From Pandoraea oxalativorans (GTDB taxonomy: Bacteria; Pseudomonadota; Gammaproteobacteria; Burkholderiales; Burkholderiaceae), in NCBI RefSeq assembly GCF_000972785.3, contig NZ_CP011519.2:62001-126000 (forward strand): a stretch of DNA of 64,000 nucleotides, given 5' to 3'. How positions within the stretch are numbered: position 1 is the first letter of the stretch; each line of letters opens with the position of its first letter. Of this stretch, positions 33,874 through 42,876 are shown in pieces. The position numbers were made by a program, and so were the translations under genes. The notes under the pieces were generated by a model that was not told the DNA's origin, made no database searches, and saw nothing but the letters and a program-made list of their open reading frames with translations.

Positions 33874-36837
33874 TCAGGCCGCTAACGCCTCGAGCGACAG
33901 CCGCTTACCCATGTCCAGATCGAACCGACCGTATGGATTGATGTGGGCATAGATTAACGGCGACAGCGCGCGGAAGTCGGCGGCCTGCATCATTCGCCAC
34001 CAACGTGGCTCCGACAGTACACGCTGGATCATCAGCGTGTTGACATACACCAGACAGATCTGCAGCAGGTGAAGGGCCAGCACTGACAGTTCCTGGTCTT
34101 CCAGCTGGTTCGTCGCGACCTCTCCGCCCTTGCCGAAGAAGATGAAGCTGTTCGCACTGTTCCAGTTTTCTACGACATTGAGCCCTTCATGAATTTCGCG
34201 GCGCAACGCTTCCGAATCCAGATAGCGGCACAGGAAAATCGTCTTGATTGCCTTGCCGAGTTCGGCAAGCGCCTGATAGGTTGGATGCTGCCGGTTGCTG
34301 CGCTGGAAGCGCCGCAGGATGGCTTCTGCTTCGGCGGTGCCGAGATGCAGCGCCGTCGCGTACTTGATCATCTCGTCGTATTGCTGCCGAATCAGTGTCC
34401 AGTTGATCGGGCGCGTCAGCACCGGTTCAAGATTCGCGTAGTCGGCGCCACTGCCGGCCGTCGGGAGATACAGTTTTTGTGATGCGATCGCCTTCAGACG
34501 TGGAAGCAGCTCGAAGCCGAGCAGATGGCAAAACGCGAAGCCAACTTCGCTCTGGCCATGGCTATCGGTATAGTGATTCTGTATCTCCATGTTGCTCTCA
34601 TGCCGCAGCACGCCTTCGATCATGGCTGCGACCTCGGACGACGAACAGCGCTTGAGCTGCGAGTAAATGCAGACTGATTTGTGTTCGACGTGCCAGTAGA
34701 TCATGACGCCGCGACCGCCGTAGCGGATATGCCACTCGGTCATGAGGTTCTGGTCCCACGCGCCGAATTTCTTGGAGTCGGATGCACAGGTGGTGCTACC
34801 GTTTCCCCAGATGGCGGTTTGCCGCACGGCGAATGTGGCATTCACGACACGAGCAATGGCGTCGCGCAGCGCGTCCTTGCGGACAAAACGTTCGCGAACG
34901 TAGCGGATTTCCTTGTAGGTGGTTGCGTGTTCGTCGGTCAGCACGCGCTTCAGTCCGGTGTTGGTGCCCAGACCATAAAGGCAGAGCAGCAGTCGGCGTT
35001 GCAACGTCGCGCGATCCACGACTTCGCGCGTACTTGCGCTATGAAATGCATCGCTGAATCCGATGCGCAGATCCGCTTCCTTGAACACATCGAGCAGGCC
35101 AGTCGACGCCCAGCGTTTGAATATCTCCGCTTTCACACGCTGCAGGTTCGGTGGATCGGGTTGTGCGTCGAGCGGCGTGAGACAGATGCGGTTCTTGCCT
35201 GTCGGGCGCAGGGTGACGCGTGAATTTTTTGGCAGCCCCTGATTCAACGCGGTCAATGCCTCGATCATCGTCCGCCGGATACCGGCCATGAACAGTTCGA
35301 CATCTGCAGGGTGCCCAAGCGCTTCATAGTAAGCCTCGCGTCGCTCCCCGAAATCCGCCGGCAGATCGTCGTCAGGATTGCGGTAGCGTTCAGCACCGAT
35401 CACCCAGATTTCCTTGCATTGCAGCCGCTCACGCAGCGACTGCAATACGCAGATTTCGTAGTTGATCCGGTTGATGCGCTCCTTGCCGTCCTTGTCTTCG
35501 TCGATCACGATCTCCCGCCATTTGTCGCGGATGACGCCCTTGACCGGCACTTCGTCGACGGCGAAATACTGCTGACGGCTATCGCGGTACTGGCGCAAAA
35601 GGTTCAGTGCGTTGATTACCGGGCGATGCGCTTCATTGTTGCTGCGAAATTCGAGTGCATCAAGCAGGTGAGGCAACATGCGGCGATAGTGGTTGCTATA
35701 CGACGCCCGCAGAACAGTATGAACGACACGCCGAAAAGCCGGCCCCGTCGCCTTGTGCTCCTTGACGAGATCCTTTAGGGTCTGCAATCCGACGACCGGG
35801 TAGAGTGCCTGTTTGACGGAGTCATCCGGATGATCGACGGCCGCCTCCGCCAGACGAAACAGCACACCGGTCTTGCCGCGCACGCGACGGAAATCTTCCA
35901 GCAATTGCTCCTCCACCTTCTTCTCGGCCTTGCTGTCGATCTTGTGGATGATCTGCATCAGCAGATCAATCAGGCCATCGACGATTTCGTGCTGTCGCTG
36001 AAAGCAGAACGAGGCCGCCAGGCCATAGCGAATGTGTGGAGGATGTCGCCGCAAATCCCAGATCGATTCAACGCCTGCCCGCTGACGGAATTTCTGCAGC
36101 CATTTCGGTGGCACCGTTGCCAGTGTGACTGTCGGCAGCACAAGTCCGCGGATCGCTTTCAGCTTCGCCAGTTCCTGCAATAGGGTTTCGAGACTGACGC
36201 GCCCCGCGTCCCGGCGCAAATGCGAAAAGCTGATTTCCCGCTCCGGCGCCGACGTATCGCCACTCTCGTCGCCCCCATCATCTGCGGCACCCAGCAGGCG
36301 GTCCAGTGCAGTGCGCGACGTATCGGAAATGTGATCGGCAATATCCGTCAACAGTCTGGATTCGTACGCATGTGCCTCGGCGCGTAACAATCTGTCCAGT
36401 CGATGCGTGCCGGGCGATTCGAGACCCTGACTTTGTAACCAGTCGTCCGTTCGTTCTGTCAGTTGCTCAAGAGAATGATCGCCCGGCAGCAACTCGGCAC
36501 GCAACCACAACGCCAAGGCATCCCAGTCGGCGGCCGTCATCCGCCGGATACCGAGCCACGACAGGATCTCAGTACGCTGACGCTTTGCGGTTCGTCCTTG
36601 CCAATCGAAGTCGTCGAGCGCCTTGATGGGAATCGCTAACTGTTCGGCCAGGTGACGCACCACCTCGGCGGGCACCTCACGGCGCGAGTCAGGAAACCGG
36701 CCCTCATACTGAAAATATTTGAGCAGTACGGCAAACCCGAACTGGCCATGACCAGTTCGCCCAGGCAGCAGTGCCCGCTCCTCTGCGGTCAGCGTCCAGT
36801 GCGCGTCGAGCTCGCCCTCGTCCCATTGTCGCTTCAC
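33874..36837 (-). CDS. tnpA: Tn3-family transposase
   Basis: 987 residues, the normal size. The N-terminus is typical ([28 protein letters not shown]). The C-terminal half has the Tn3 core with [40 protein letters not shown] (catalytic Asp region), [20 protein letters not shown] and the ending [20 protein letters not shown] segment ([20 protein letters not shown]). No frameshift or stop was seen, so the transposon should be active if its ends are accepted. Confidence 0.95.
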   Translation of the reverse strand: MKRQWDEGELDAHWTLTAEERALLPGRTGHGQFGFAVLLKYFQYEGRFPDSRREVPAEVVRHLAEQLAIPIKALDDFDWQGRTAKRQRTEILSWLGIRRMTAADWDALALWLRAELLPGDHSLEQLTERTDDWLQSQGLESPGTHRLDRLLRAEAHAYESRLLTDIADHISDTSRTALDRLLGAADDGGDESGDTSAPEREISFSHLRRDAGRVSLETLLQELAKLKAIRGLVLPTVTLATVPPKWLQKFRQRAGVESIWDLRRHPPHIRYGLAASFCFQRQHEIVDGLIDLLMQIIHKIDSKAEKKVEEQLLEDFRRVRGKTGVLFRLAEAAVDHPDDSVKQALYPVVGLQTLKDLVKEHKATGPAFRRVVHTVLRASYSNHYRRMLPHLLDALEFRSNNEAHRPVINALNLLRQYRDSRQQYFAVDEVPVKGVIRDKWREIVIDEDKDGKERINRINYEICVLQSLRERLQCKEIWVIGAERYRNPDDDLPADFGERREAYYEALGHPADVELFMAGIRRTMIEALTALNQGLPKNSRVTLRPTGKNRICLTPLDAQPDPPNLQRVKAEIFKRWASTGLLDVFKEADLRIGFSDAFHSASTREVVDRATLQRRLLLCLYGLGTNTGLKRVLTDEHATTYKEIRYVRERFVRKDALRDAIARVVNATFAVRQTAIWGNGSTTCASDSKKFGAWDQNLMTEWHIRYGGRGVMIYWHVEHKSVCIYSQLKRCSSSEVAAMIEGVLRHESNMEIQNHYTDSHGQSEVGFAFCHLLGFELLPRLKAIASQKLYLPTAGSGADYANLEPVLTRPINWTLIRQQYDEMIKYATALHLGTAEAEAILRRFQRSNRQHPTYQALAELGKAIKTIFLCRYLDSEALRREIHEGLNVVENWNSANSFIFFGKGGEVATNQLEDQELSVLALHLLQICLVYVNTLMIQRVLSEPRWWRMMQAADFRALSPLIYAHINPYGRFDLDMGKRLSLEALAA

Positions 36838-36911
36838 CGGGTTGCCTCTCTATTTAATCATAGAAGCATATGATAGACAGATTGACTCATTCCAGCCAGA
36901 GGTATGGCGAC

Positions 36912-36951
36912 TCAAATGGCACTTTTGGCAGCTATGTGGTCGATATTCCCC
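36912..36951. repeat. Internal third terminal repeat of the transposon
   Basis: CAAATGGCACTTTTGGCAGC and TATGTGGTC is identical to the core of the right terminal repeat and in the same orientation; its outer tip reads GATATTCCCC, giving GGGG as in Tn3 ends but with a different spacer. It lies 75 bases from the tnpA start, where the right end of a minimal tnpR-tnpA transposon (33107-36951) would be. The sequence next to it (AATAC) does not duplicate TTCTA. Confidence 0.85.
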
Positions 36952-37432
36952 AATACCGCGAAAGCTGTTACGCCCGACTGCATCAACGCGACCAACGCCG
37001 ACTCGGACATCTTTATCAAGGGCAAGAACTATTACCAGAGTGGCGGGGCAGTGATGCGAACGACGCGCCCAACCTGACCAACATGTGAAGGCAACGGCGA
37101 TGGCCTACAGTGGCGGAAACGCAGACCTTGACGGTACCCCGGACAGCCCGACAATATCGCAATGACTTCAGGCGTTCGCCTGATGCCAGTCTCTGCGCCG
37201 AGGCCCAGAATGACAGCAAAACATCGAACGCGCTCGGACCGTCAAAACCCCACAGCCGCTGCGTTTTGTCGAATTTAGCTTGCGAGGCAGCAGAAAAACG
37301 CGTGCTGCCGGGCGCCGGGCCTCGCCGCCGGCAAGAACGCCGGCACTGCTATCGCGGGAAAACTGCGGCTGACGGCCCCCGCCTTCGTTAGCAAGCCGTC
37401 CTTTATCATAACGATAGTCAGGCGAACATACT
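36952..37432. other. Cargo segment with degenerate coding sequence
   Basis: About 480 bases inside the transposon without a supportable gene. One frame just after the internal repeat reads ATNADSDIFIKGKNYYQSGG and another further on MAYSGGNADLDGTPDSPTIS before a stop. These could be the end of a lost passenger gene. The last 50 bases are the upstream region of the 566-residue gene. Confidence 0.4.
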
Positions 37433-39133
37433 ATGCGCATCGACTCCACCAACGCCCCACCCCCAGCCATTAACGCCGGCACGGCAGCGGACGAACCGTT
37501 AGTATTCGAATTCTTCGAAAACGGCACATACAAACAGTTCTTTATTGCCGTTGAAGACATGCAAAAGGCCGACCCCGCGGCCTGGAACCATTGGTTCAAG
37601 AAAATCTGGAACTCAATTTGTGACTGTTTCTCCGGCCCCCGAGTCGCCGGCCCCCAAATCAACGAGGCCAACACACTTTTTCATGCCGCGGTGAGCGCGA
37701 AGGACGATGTCACCAAGGCGAAGAATTACTTCGCGTTGAAGGCGATGGCTACCCCCGAAACCCAAAGAACAAGATTTAGCGCGGTGTACGACACGACTAC
37801 AGGCTTGGTTACCCTCGGCATTGAAGCTCGACTTGGCAAGGGCACGGGCGTCGCGATGACAGTGGAAGCATCAGCCCTACCTTCCGAAGCAATAGCGATC
37901 CTCGACTTGCCGCAAGACGTCATGACCGCGGCTCTGGAGAGGGAGGCGAAGAGGGATAGTGGGCAGCCTGTGCAAGCGAACTCCGTGGAGGGCGGTGTGG
38001 CTGCCGTGTCCACGACGACGCTCCAAATTGACATGACAGCTCACCTGACGGACTGGGCCAACCGGGAGTGCACGTTACTAGATAAGGATATTTTGGATGA
38101 CCCGGAGCGTAAGAGGGGAGAACCACCGCCGCGTCTTATGTATTGGTTGGCCATCTTCAATGAGGAACCCCCTGTCCACGGCCAATGCGTCTACGAGCTC
38201 GAGATGAACGACGGCCTGGGCCCTTACACGTCCGAGAACGTTTGGGCCGAGGGCGCTGACATGGCAGCTAATATTGAAATCGCAGAGCGTCTTCACGAGA
38301 ACCGGACGCTCCCGTCTGCTCAGGTGAACTCAGCGGGCTTTCTGATGCTGTCCGCCAACGCAGTGCAAGAATTGATGAATGAGGCCGCAGCAAAGGATCC
38401 ACGCTTCGATCGCAGCGCTAATGGTTGGATGTGCAAAAATAACTTCTCCATTTCGCAGAACGGGGCCCATATGGTGATGTCCATCACCAGTGAGAGCAAA
38501 CTGTCTGACGAGCAGCTCTACATGGACACAGGGGCGAGGCCGGACGCGCCACTCGTACATCCGGAGGCCACGTACAGGCAGAAGTGGGTTATCAACCCCG
38601 ACGGGCGGATGCGGTGCCTCTTTGCCACAGCGGCGGCGAAAACAGTAAATCTATTGGGTGCTCTAGACGACGATGTCATTGCCGTGCATGCAGACGTTGA
38701 CGACCCGCACACTGCCGGGTTAAAGAAGCGGTACGATGCTTTGGGGGACAAGGCCCGCCATTCGCTTGCGTCGTGTACGAGTCTACGAGAGTTTTTGAAG
38801 GATGCTAAGGAGTTTTTGTCAGGCGATAACGCTCGCTTTAATGAGCGAGTGGCCCATTATTTGATGGGCGAACTCTCCGTTTTGCCCAAGGGGCTAGCTA
38901 AGCCGGAGCCCGATATTCCTGTAGAAGTAAAAAACGAACTCAAGAAGCTGCTGCGCACTCATCGATATGGAATATTTGGGATAACCGAAACGCCTGAAAA
39001 AACAATAGCTAAACTCTATGCCTTGGATCTTAAACTGTTGGATGACAGAATCGACCTTGAATATAAACACCTCTCCGCAAAAGATGATCCAAGTGAACAA
39101 GTTCCTCAAAATGGGAACGACGTCTCCCCCTGA
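37433..39133 (+). CDS. Transposon-borne 566-residue protein, candidate effector
   Basis: I do not recognise this protein. It has a polar, Ala/Pro/Asn/Thr-rich first 20 residues (MRIDSTNAPPPAINAGTAAD), no Sec signal and no membrane helix, as in proteins exported by type III systems. Two Trp/Cys-rich short segments follow (WNHWFKKIWNSICDCFSG). The rest is mixed alpha/beta without a visible catalytic motif; the C-terminal 150 residues are mostly helical. The ATG at 37433 lies in GGCGAACATACTATG with no strong ribosome site. It is the only intact passenger gene of the Tn3 element, which suggests that selection has maintained it. Confidence 0.7.
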   Translation: MRIDSTNAPPPAINAGTAADEPLVFEFFENGTYKQFFIAVEDMQKADPAAWNHWFKKIWNSICDCFSGPRVAGPQINEANTLFHAAVSAKDDVTKAKNYFALKAMATPETQRTRFSAVYDTTTGLVTLGIEARLGKGTGVAMTVEASALPSEAIAILDLPQDVMTAALEREAKRDSGQPVQANSVEGGVAAVSTTTLQIDMTAHLTDWANRECTLLDKDILDDPERKRGEPPPRLMYWLAIFNEEPPVHGQCVYELEMNDGLGPYTSENVWAEGADMAANIEIAERLHENRTLPSAQVNSAGFLMLSANAVQELMNEAAAKDPRFDRSANGWMCKNNFSISQNGAHMVMSITSESKLSDEQLYMDTGARPDAPLVHPEATYRQKWVINPDGRMRCLFATAAAKTVNLLGALDDDVIAVHADVDDPHTAGLKKRYDALGDKARHSLASCTSLREFLKDAKEFLSGDNARFNERVAHYLMGELSVLPKGLAKPEPDIPVEVKNELKKLLRTHRYGIFGITETPEKTIAKLYALDLKLLDDRIDLEYKHLSAKDDPSEQVPQNGNDVSP

Positions 39134-39166
39134 CCTGCCCTGAAAAAAACGAGGATGTCCATAAAT

Positions 39167-39558
39167 TTTTTATGCGTCGTAGGACAACTCGTGACCGCCC
39201 GGCTCCTTCTGCTTCTGCGGCTTGCCGCTCGGGGAGCCGTCCTTCGTGTGCGCGTGCCCGGCATGGCTTCGAAGCTGGCTGATTTCAAGCGCGGCCGTCT
39301 TCTCGGCCTCGCGCATGACGACAGCCGGCAGGCGCGCGGTATCGTCTGTGAAAATCTCAGCCTCGTAGCGAGCACGCGATACCGGCTCGTAATTTTTGCT
39401 GTGCCGTCGCTCGGCCTGCATGGTATCAAGCCGGTCCAGCAGTCGGTGTTTCTTGCCGGTGCCTTTGAAGCCTAGCGCGGCTGTGATTTGTGCCGGTGAT
39501 GACGAGCGTTTGTGCGCGCTCGGCGGGCGGCAGGGCTGCGTAAGTCTGCACGATCTGG
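39167..39558 (-). pseudogene. MobF/TraI-type relaxase-helicase fragment
   Basis: On the minus strand IVQTYAALPPAERAQTLVIT, GTNHSR is the helicase-domain pattern 'yLalpPeeRarTLvlTGTN' of TrwC/TraI-like conjugative relaxases. After a frameshift it continues ALGFKGTGKKHRLLDRLDTM, QAERRHSKNYEP and a shortened C-terminus. The relaxase active site is not present. It indicates that this replicon, or the donor of the transposon, once had an F/R388-type mobilisation gene. Confidence 0.6.
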
Positions 39559-39610
39559 CGACGTCCGCATTCGCAAATGGCACTTTTGGCAGCTATGTGG
39601 TCACTACCCC
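39558..39610. repeat. Right terminal inverted repeat of the Tn3-family transposon
   Basis: Read inward from 39610: GGGGTAGTGACCACATAGCT, GCCAAAAGTGCCATTTGCGA. It has the canonical GGGG tip. It abuts TTCTA, the target duplication, and then the 3' part of the repeat-protein gene. Confidence 0.92.
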
Positions 39611-39615
39611 TTCTA

Positions 39616-39811
39616 CGAGAAAGGGGGGATGTTTGAGCTGGCCGTACGCGCCTACGAGGAAATTTATCGGTTTGATCTGGCCGCAAAGGTCTACCGACGG
39701 GCGAGTGCGCAGGCCGCACACGACGGGGAGCGAACGCAGTTCGATTGGTTGGCTAAACAGATGTCTCGGCGGGCAGATATCTATTTTGCCAGATACGGCC
39801 GAAATCTCTGA
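39616..39811 (+). pseudogene. Repeat protein gene, 3' part, beyond the transposon
   Basis: In frame with the 5' part across the TTCTA duplication: ...AAHFY + EKGGMFELAVRAYEEIYRFD, LAAKVYRRASAQAAHDGERT, then the C-terminus ISRADIY-like ARYGRNL. The units keep the AxxAY...A helical spacing of the repeats. No own start is needed; this is the displaced tail of the gene beginning near 31275. Confidence 0.8.
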
Positions 39812-39853
39812 TCACTTTCTCGGGGTTGTAAGCCGGAGGTGTTGTCAGTTTGT

Positions 39854-40212
39854 TTAGTTGACGATAAGACCAGGCGGCAATTGCAAGAGACGATGCCGTC
39901 CGCGCCCCAAAGGCCCGCCAGCCGAGCCCGCAACGAGCGCGAAGCCGACGAGCAGCAGCGCGAACCGCCGCGCCTTACGCTCAAGCGCGAGGTTCACCGC
40001 GACGAGCTGCGCGGCGCCCTGATTGAGCTGGTTGCCAATCTGCGCCGCCGCGTGGCGGCCAGCCTCGGTCAGCTTCGCGGCGTTTTTGTCGGTGACGGAC
40101 TCGAAGTTGAGCCGGGCGGCTAGAAACGCCTTACCGGCCGCGTCCGTGGTCGCCTGCTCCAGCGCCTGCGCAATTGGCGGAAATTGGCATGGCAGGAGGA
40201 AACGCTGGGACT
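39854..40212 (-). CDS. Small protein with C-terminal membrane segment, possible mobilisation remnant
   Basis: Read on the minus strand, about 115 residues: AQALEQATTDAAGKAFLAAR, LNFESVTDKNAAKLTEAGRH, AAAQIGNQLNQGAAQLVAVN, LALERKARRFALLLVGFALV. It has amphipathic helices then one membrane helix. No ATG is placed well, so the N-terminus may be missing. The composition resembles auxiliary mobilisation proteins encoded next to MobF relaxases, and it lies on the same strand as the relaxase remnant. Function unproven. Confidence 0.35.
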
Positions 40213-40528
40213 ATTGGCCGCACTCGCCCCGCGCCGGACGGAAAAAGGGGTAGGACGCAGGGGGGAGGGGGGCGGGATATCGGCGCCTGAACCGAGGCGA
40301 GTGTGGCCACGCTGGCGCTGGCCGAGGGCATTCTAGGCGAGCGCCTCGCGTCCGTGCGGCCGCGCCGCGACGCTATAAATAACAATTGTTCTCAAATCGA
40401 TATGTACAGTACTGCAATACTCTATAGTGTGGTTTTTCTGCTTTTATTCTGGCTTTTTCATTTACCTCTGACCTAAAATACCGGCAGATCAATCACTTAA
40501 CGAAGCCCCGGGGCTTTGCTGACCCACC
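40213..40528. other. Upstream region of the large integrase
   Basis: No gene seen. From 40376 to about 40490 the sequence is strongly A+T-rich against a GC-rich background (TAACAATTGTTCTCAAATCG ... CTCTATAGTGTGG), which fits a promoter or recombination-site region before the integrase gene. No attachment-site repeat was found. Confidence 0.4.
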
Positions 40529-42829
40529 ATGACTCACCCCGCAGGCGGGAAGCACGAAGACACCCCGGAGGTGACCGACGTCACCTATGTGGAGTCGCGT
40601 GCCGCGCAGGCATCACCGTCCCCGCAGCCTGACAGCGGCCGCTTGGCGCGGGCGGTGCGGGGCAGGACGCGCACGCGTGCCGAGTGGGAGCGCCGTGAAC
40701 ACCTCGGCATCGACCACTTCGCGTTCTTCCGGGGTTACCTGGAGCGCCTGCCGCTCGACAAGCTGGCCGACCAGTATCTCGAGACCGGGCTCGATCTGCG
40801 CATGGCGCGCTCGACCCTCCTGTGGATTCAGCAGCGACTGATCGCCGGCGCGCGCCGCGCGCAGGACTACAGTGCCGCGCGGCTGCTGGCCATCCCGCCC
40901 AAGCGGCTCGCGGCCGGTGACGGCAAGGCGCAAGCCTCGACCGAAGGGGCAGCAGGCACCGGGGGGCCCAACACATCGACACCGTCGACCGCTCGCCGGC
41001 CGAGCCTCGAAGAGTTCGCTGAAGAACACGACCCGGACGGCTTCTACAGCCAGCGCGAGCTGCTCGAGCTGTTCGCCGAGCATTATCCCGAGGCCAGGCC
41101 CGACCGGCGGGCCGAGCGCAACGAGCGGCTGCGCCGCCGCCAGGTCGCTGCCCTGCGTGCGCTGCAGGCCCTGCTGGCGGTGGCACCGGCGCAGCACCAT
41201 CACTGCGCGGGCTGGTTTCACCCGGCGCTCGCGCGCCGCCTCGAGCACGCCGGCATCGTGCAACTGGCGGATCTGTTCGACGTGATCACACAACGCGGCC
41301 CGCGCTGGTACATGCAGGTGCGTGGCCTGGGCGAGGCCGGTGCCAAACGACTGCAACAGTGGCTTGCAGATCACGCCGAGCCGCTCGGGCGTGCGTTGCC
41401 TGCCGTCGCGCTCACGCCACGTCGACAACTCACTGGCGAGGCGAAGCGCGCCATGCGCGCGATCAGTGTGCAGATCGATGGCATCGCACCGCTGGAGTGG
41501 CTGGTGTGGCCCAGCACCGCCCACGCCGTGGACGTCGGCGGGACGGGGGAGGTGCCGGTCGGGCAGGGCAGTGCCGGCACCGCGTCCACCGGGGCGGTGA
41601 CTGGTGTGATGACCATGACGGCCGTGATCCTCCCCAACCACGGTGAGGGCACGACCTCCTGCCAGACGCGCGCGACGAACGACGTCGACGCGGTCAAGGT
41701 GTGGCTCGCGGCGGTCGCGGCCGGGCGCAGTCCCGGCACCGTACAGTCTTACCGCCAGCACGCCGAGCGCTTTCTGAACTGGCTCGCCTTCGTGTGCCGC
41801 CGCCCGCTCGCCACGCTCACGGTCGAGGACGTCACGGCCTACCGGGCGTTCCTCGCCGCACCGCCGGCGCACTGGATCGCGCCGCGCGGTACCGCCCGCT
41901 TTACCGCCGCCTGGCGACCTTTCTCCAAACCGCTCGATGAGGCAAGCGTGCGCCTGTCGATGACGGTGCTGCAGCGCATGTGCGCGTGGCTTGTCAAGGC
42001 GCAGTACCTGCGTTTCAACCCGTTCGAGCTGGTCGCCAAGCCCCGTGCCGGCGGTGACGAAGGTTTCGGCGCGATGCACGTCGAGCATGTGCTGACCGAC
42101 GCCGTGTGGGACGCCCTCGAAGCCTACTGGCGCCCGCGGGCGATTCACGACGCGTCGGCCGAGCGCACGCTGTTTGTCTTGCAGTTGGGGCGCACCACGG
42201 GACTACGGCTTGCGGAGCTGGCCCGCGCGACGGTGGGCGATCTGCGCTGCACGGTGCTGAGCGACACTGGGCCGCTGTGGAGTTTGTCCGTGCTTGGCAA
42301 GGGCAGCAAACGGCGCGAGGTGGAACTGGCCGGCTCGCTGGTGCGCCGCATTGAGGCGCATCTGGCCGGGCGGGGCATTACCAGTGCCGGCGGCGGCGGT
42401 TTGCAGCAGCTGGTGGGTGACCCGGCGCTGGCCAAGGTGGCGTTGATCGGGCGCTTGCCCGCCAAGCCGAAACGCAGGGTGGGTGGCGACTTGCCGCCCG
42501 GGGCGACGCAGGGAATGGTACAGGCGAAGGCCGGGCCATCGCTGCATGCGCCGCTCACGCCCGCCGCATTGCGCCAGGTCATCGAGCATGGCTACCGGGA
42601 GGCCGCACAGGCGCTCGAGAGCGAGTCGGGAGAAGCGGGGAATGCATTGGCGCGAGCCACGCCGCACTGGCTGCGACACACCTTTGGCACCCACGCGCTC
42701 GAGCATGGTGCCGCGTTGGAAGTGGTGCAAAAGCTCATGGGGCACGCCAGCATCGCCACGACGTCGAAGTACCTGCATCCGGAGAAACGCCGGCGTGCTG
42801 CCGACATGGACAAGGTATTCGGCAGCTAA
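40529..42829 (+). CDS. Large tyrosine recombinase with N-terminal phage-integrase accessory domain
   Basis: 766 residues. Residues ~50-320 form the N-terminal domain seen in some Burkholderiaceae plasmid and phage integrases (HLGIDHFAFFRGYLERLPLD, KLADQYLETGLDLRMARSTL). Residues ~390-500 are a SAM-like core-binding domain (GTVQSYRQHAERFLNWLAFV). The catalytic domain has LGRTTGLRLAELARATVGDL (Arg), THWLRHTFGTH-type ATPHWLRHTFGTHALEHGAA (His-x-x-Arg) and LMGHASIATTSKYLHPEKRR (His and nucleophile Tyr). Such enzymes commonly resolve plasmid multimers or integrate elements. It is intact. Confidence 0.88.
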   Translation: MTHPAGGKHEDTPEVTDVTYVESRAAQASPSPQPDSGRLARAVRGRTRTRAEWERREHLGIDHFAFFRGYLERLPLDKLADQYLETGLDLRMARSTLLWIQQRLIAGARRAQDYSAARLLAIPPKRLAAGDGKAQASTEGAAGTGGPNTSTPSTARRPSLEEFAEEHDPDGFYSQRELLELFAEHYPEARPDRRAERNERLRRRQVAALRALQALLAVAPAQHHHCAGWFHPALARRLEHAGIVQLADLFDVITQRGPRWYMQVRGLGEAGAKRLQQWLADHAEPLGRALPAVALTPRRQLTGEAKRAMRAISVQIDGIAPLEWLVWPSTAHAVDVGGTGEVPVGQGSAGTASTGAVTGVMTMTAVILPNHGEGTTSCQTRATNDVDAVKVWLAAVAAGRSPGTVQSYRQHAERFLNWLAFVCRRPLATLTVEDVTAYRAFLAAPPAHWIAPRGTARFTAAWRPFSKPLDEASVRLSMTVLQRMCAWLVKAQYLRFNPFELVAKPRAGGDEGFGAMHVEHVLTDAVWDALEAYWRPRAIHDASAERTLFVLQLGRTTGLRLAELARATVGDLRCTVLSDTGPLWSLSVLGKGSKRREVELAGSLVRRIEAHLAGRGITSAGGGGLQQLVGDPALAKVALIGRLPAKPKRRVGGDLPPGATQGMVQAKAGPSLHAPLTPAALRQVIEHGYREAAQALESESGEAGNALARATPHWLRHTFGTHALEHGAALEVVQKLMGHASIATTSKYLHPEKRRRAADMDKVFGS

Positions 42830-42876
42830 CCGGCATGCGGTGGGTACGACACTTAGTTCTCGTTACCGTCGTTTGC

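Larger units (their letters stand above)
33107..39610. mobile_element. Tn3-family transposon (6.5 kb) carrying a candidate effector
   Basis: The left end (33107-33159) and right end (39558-39610) are inverted repeats of about 53 bp matching at all but three positions, sharing the core GGTAGTGACCACATAGCTGC, then CAAAAGTGCCATTTGCGAATG. The flanks are TTCTA on both sides (33102-33106 and 39611-39615), the 5-bp duplication of Tn3 transposition. Excision at these points restores the repeat-protein frame. Contents: tnpR, a res-like gap, tnpA, an internal copy of the terminal repeat (36912-36951), a 566-residue unknown protein and a relaxase remnant. Confidence 0.92.

Noticed and set aside
40613..42148. 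A 511-codon open frame on the minus strand opposite the large integrase
   Set aside because: Antisense to a gene with clear catalytic motifs. Long reverse frames are common in GC-rich DNA and this one has no family character. The same holds for reverse frames at 3179-4150, 16924-18045, 26418-27659 and 31200-32501.
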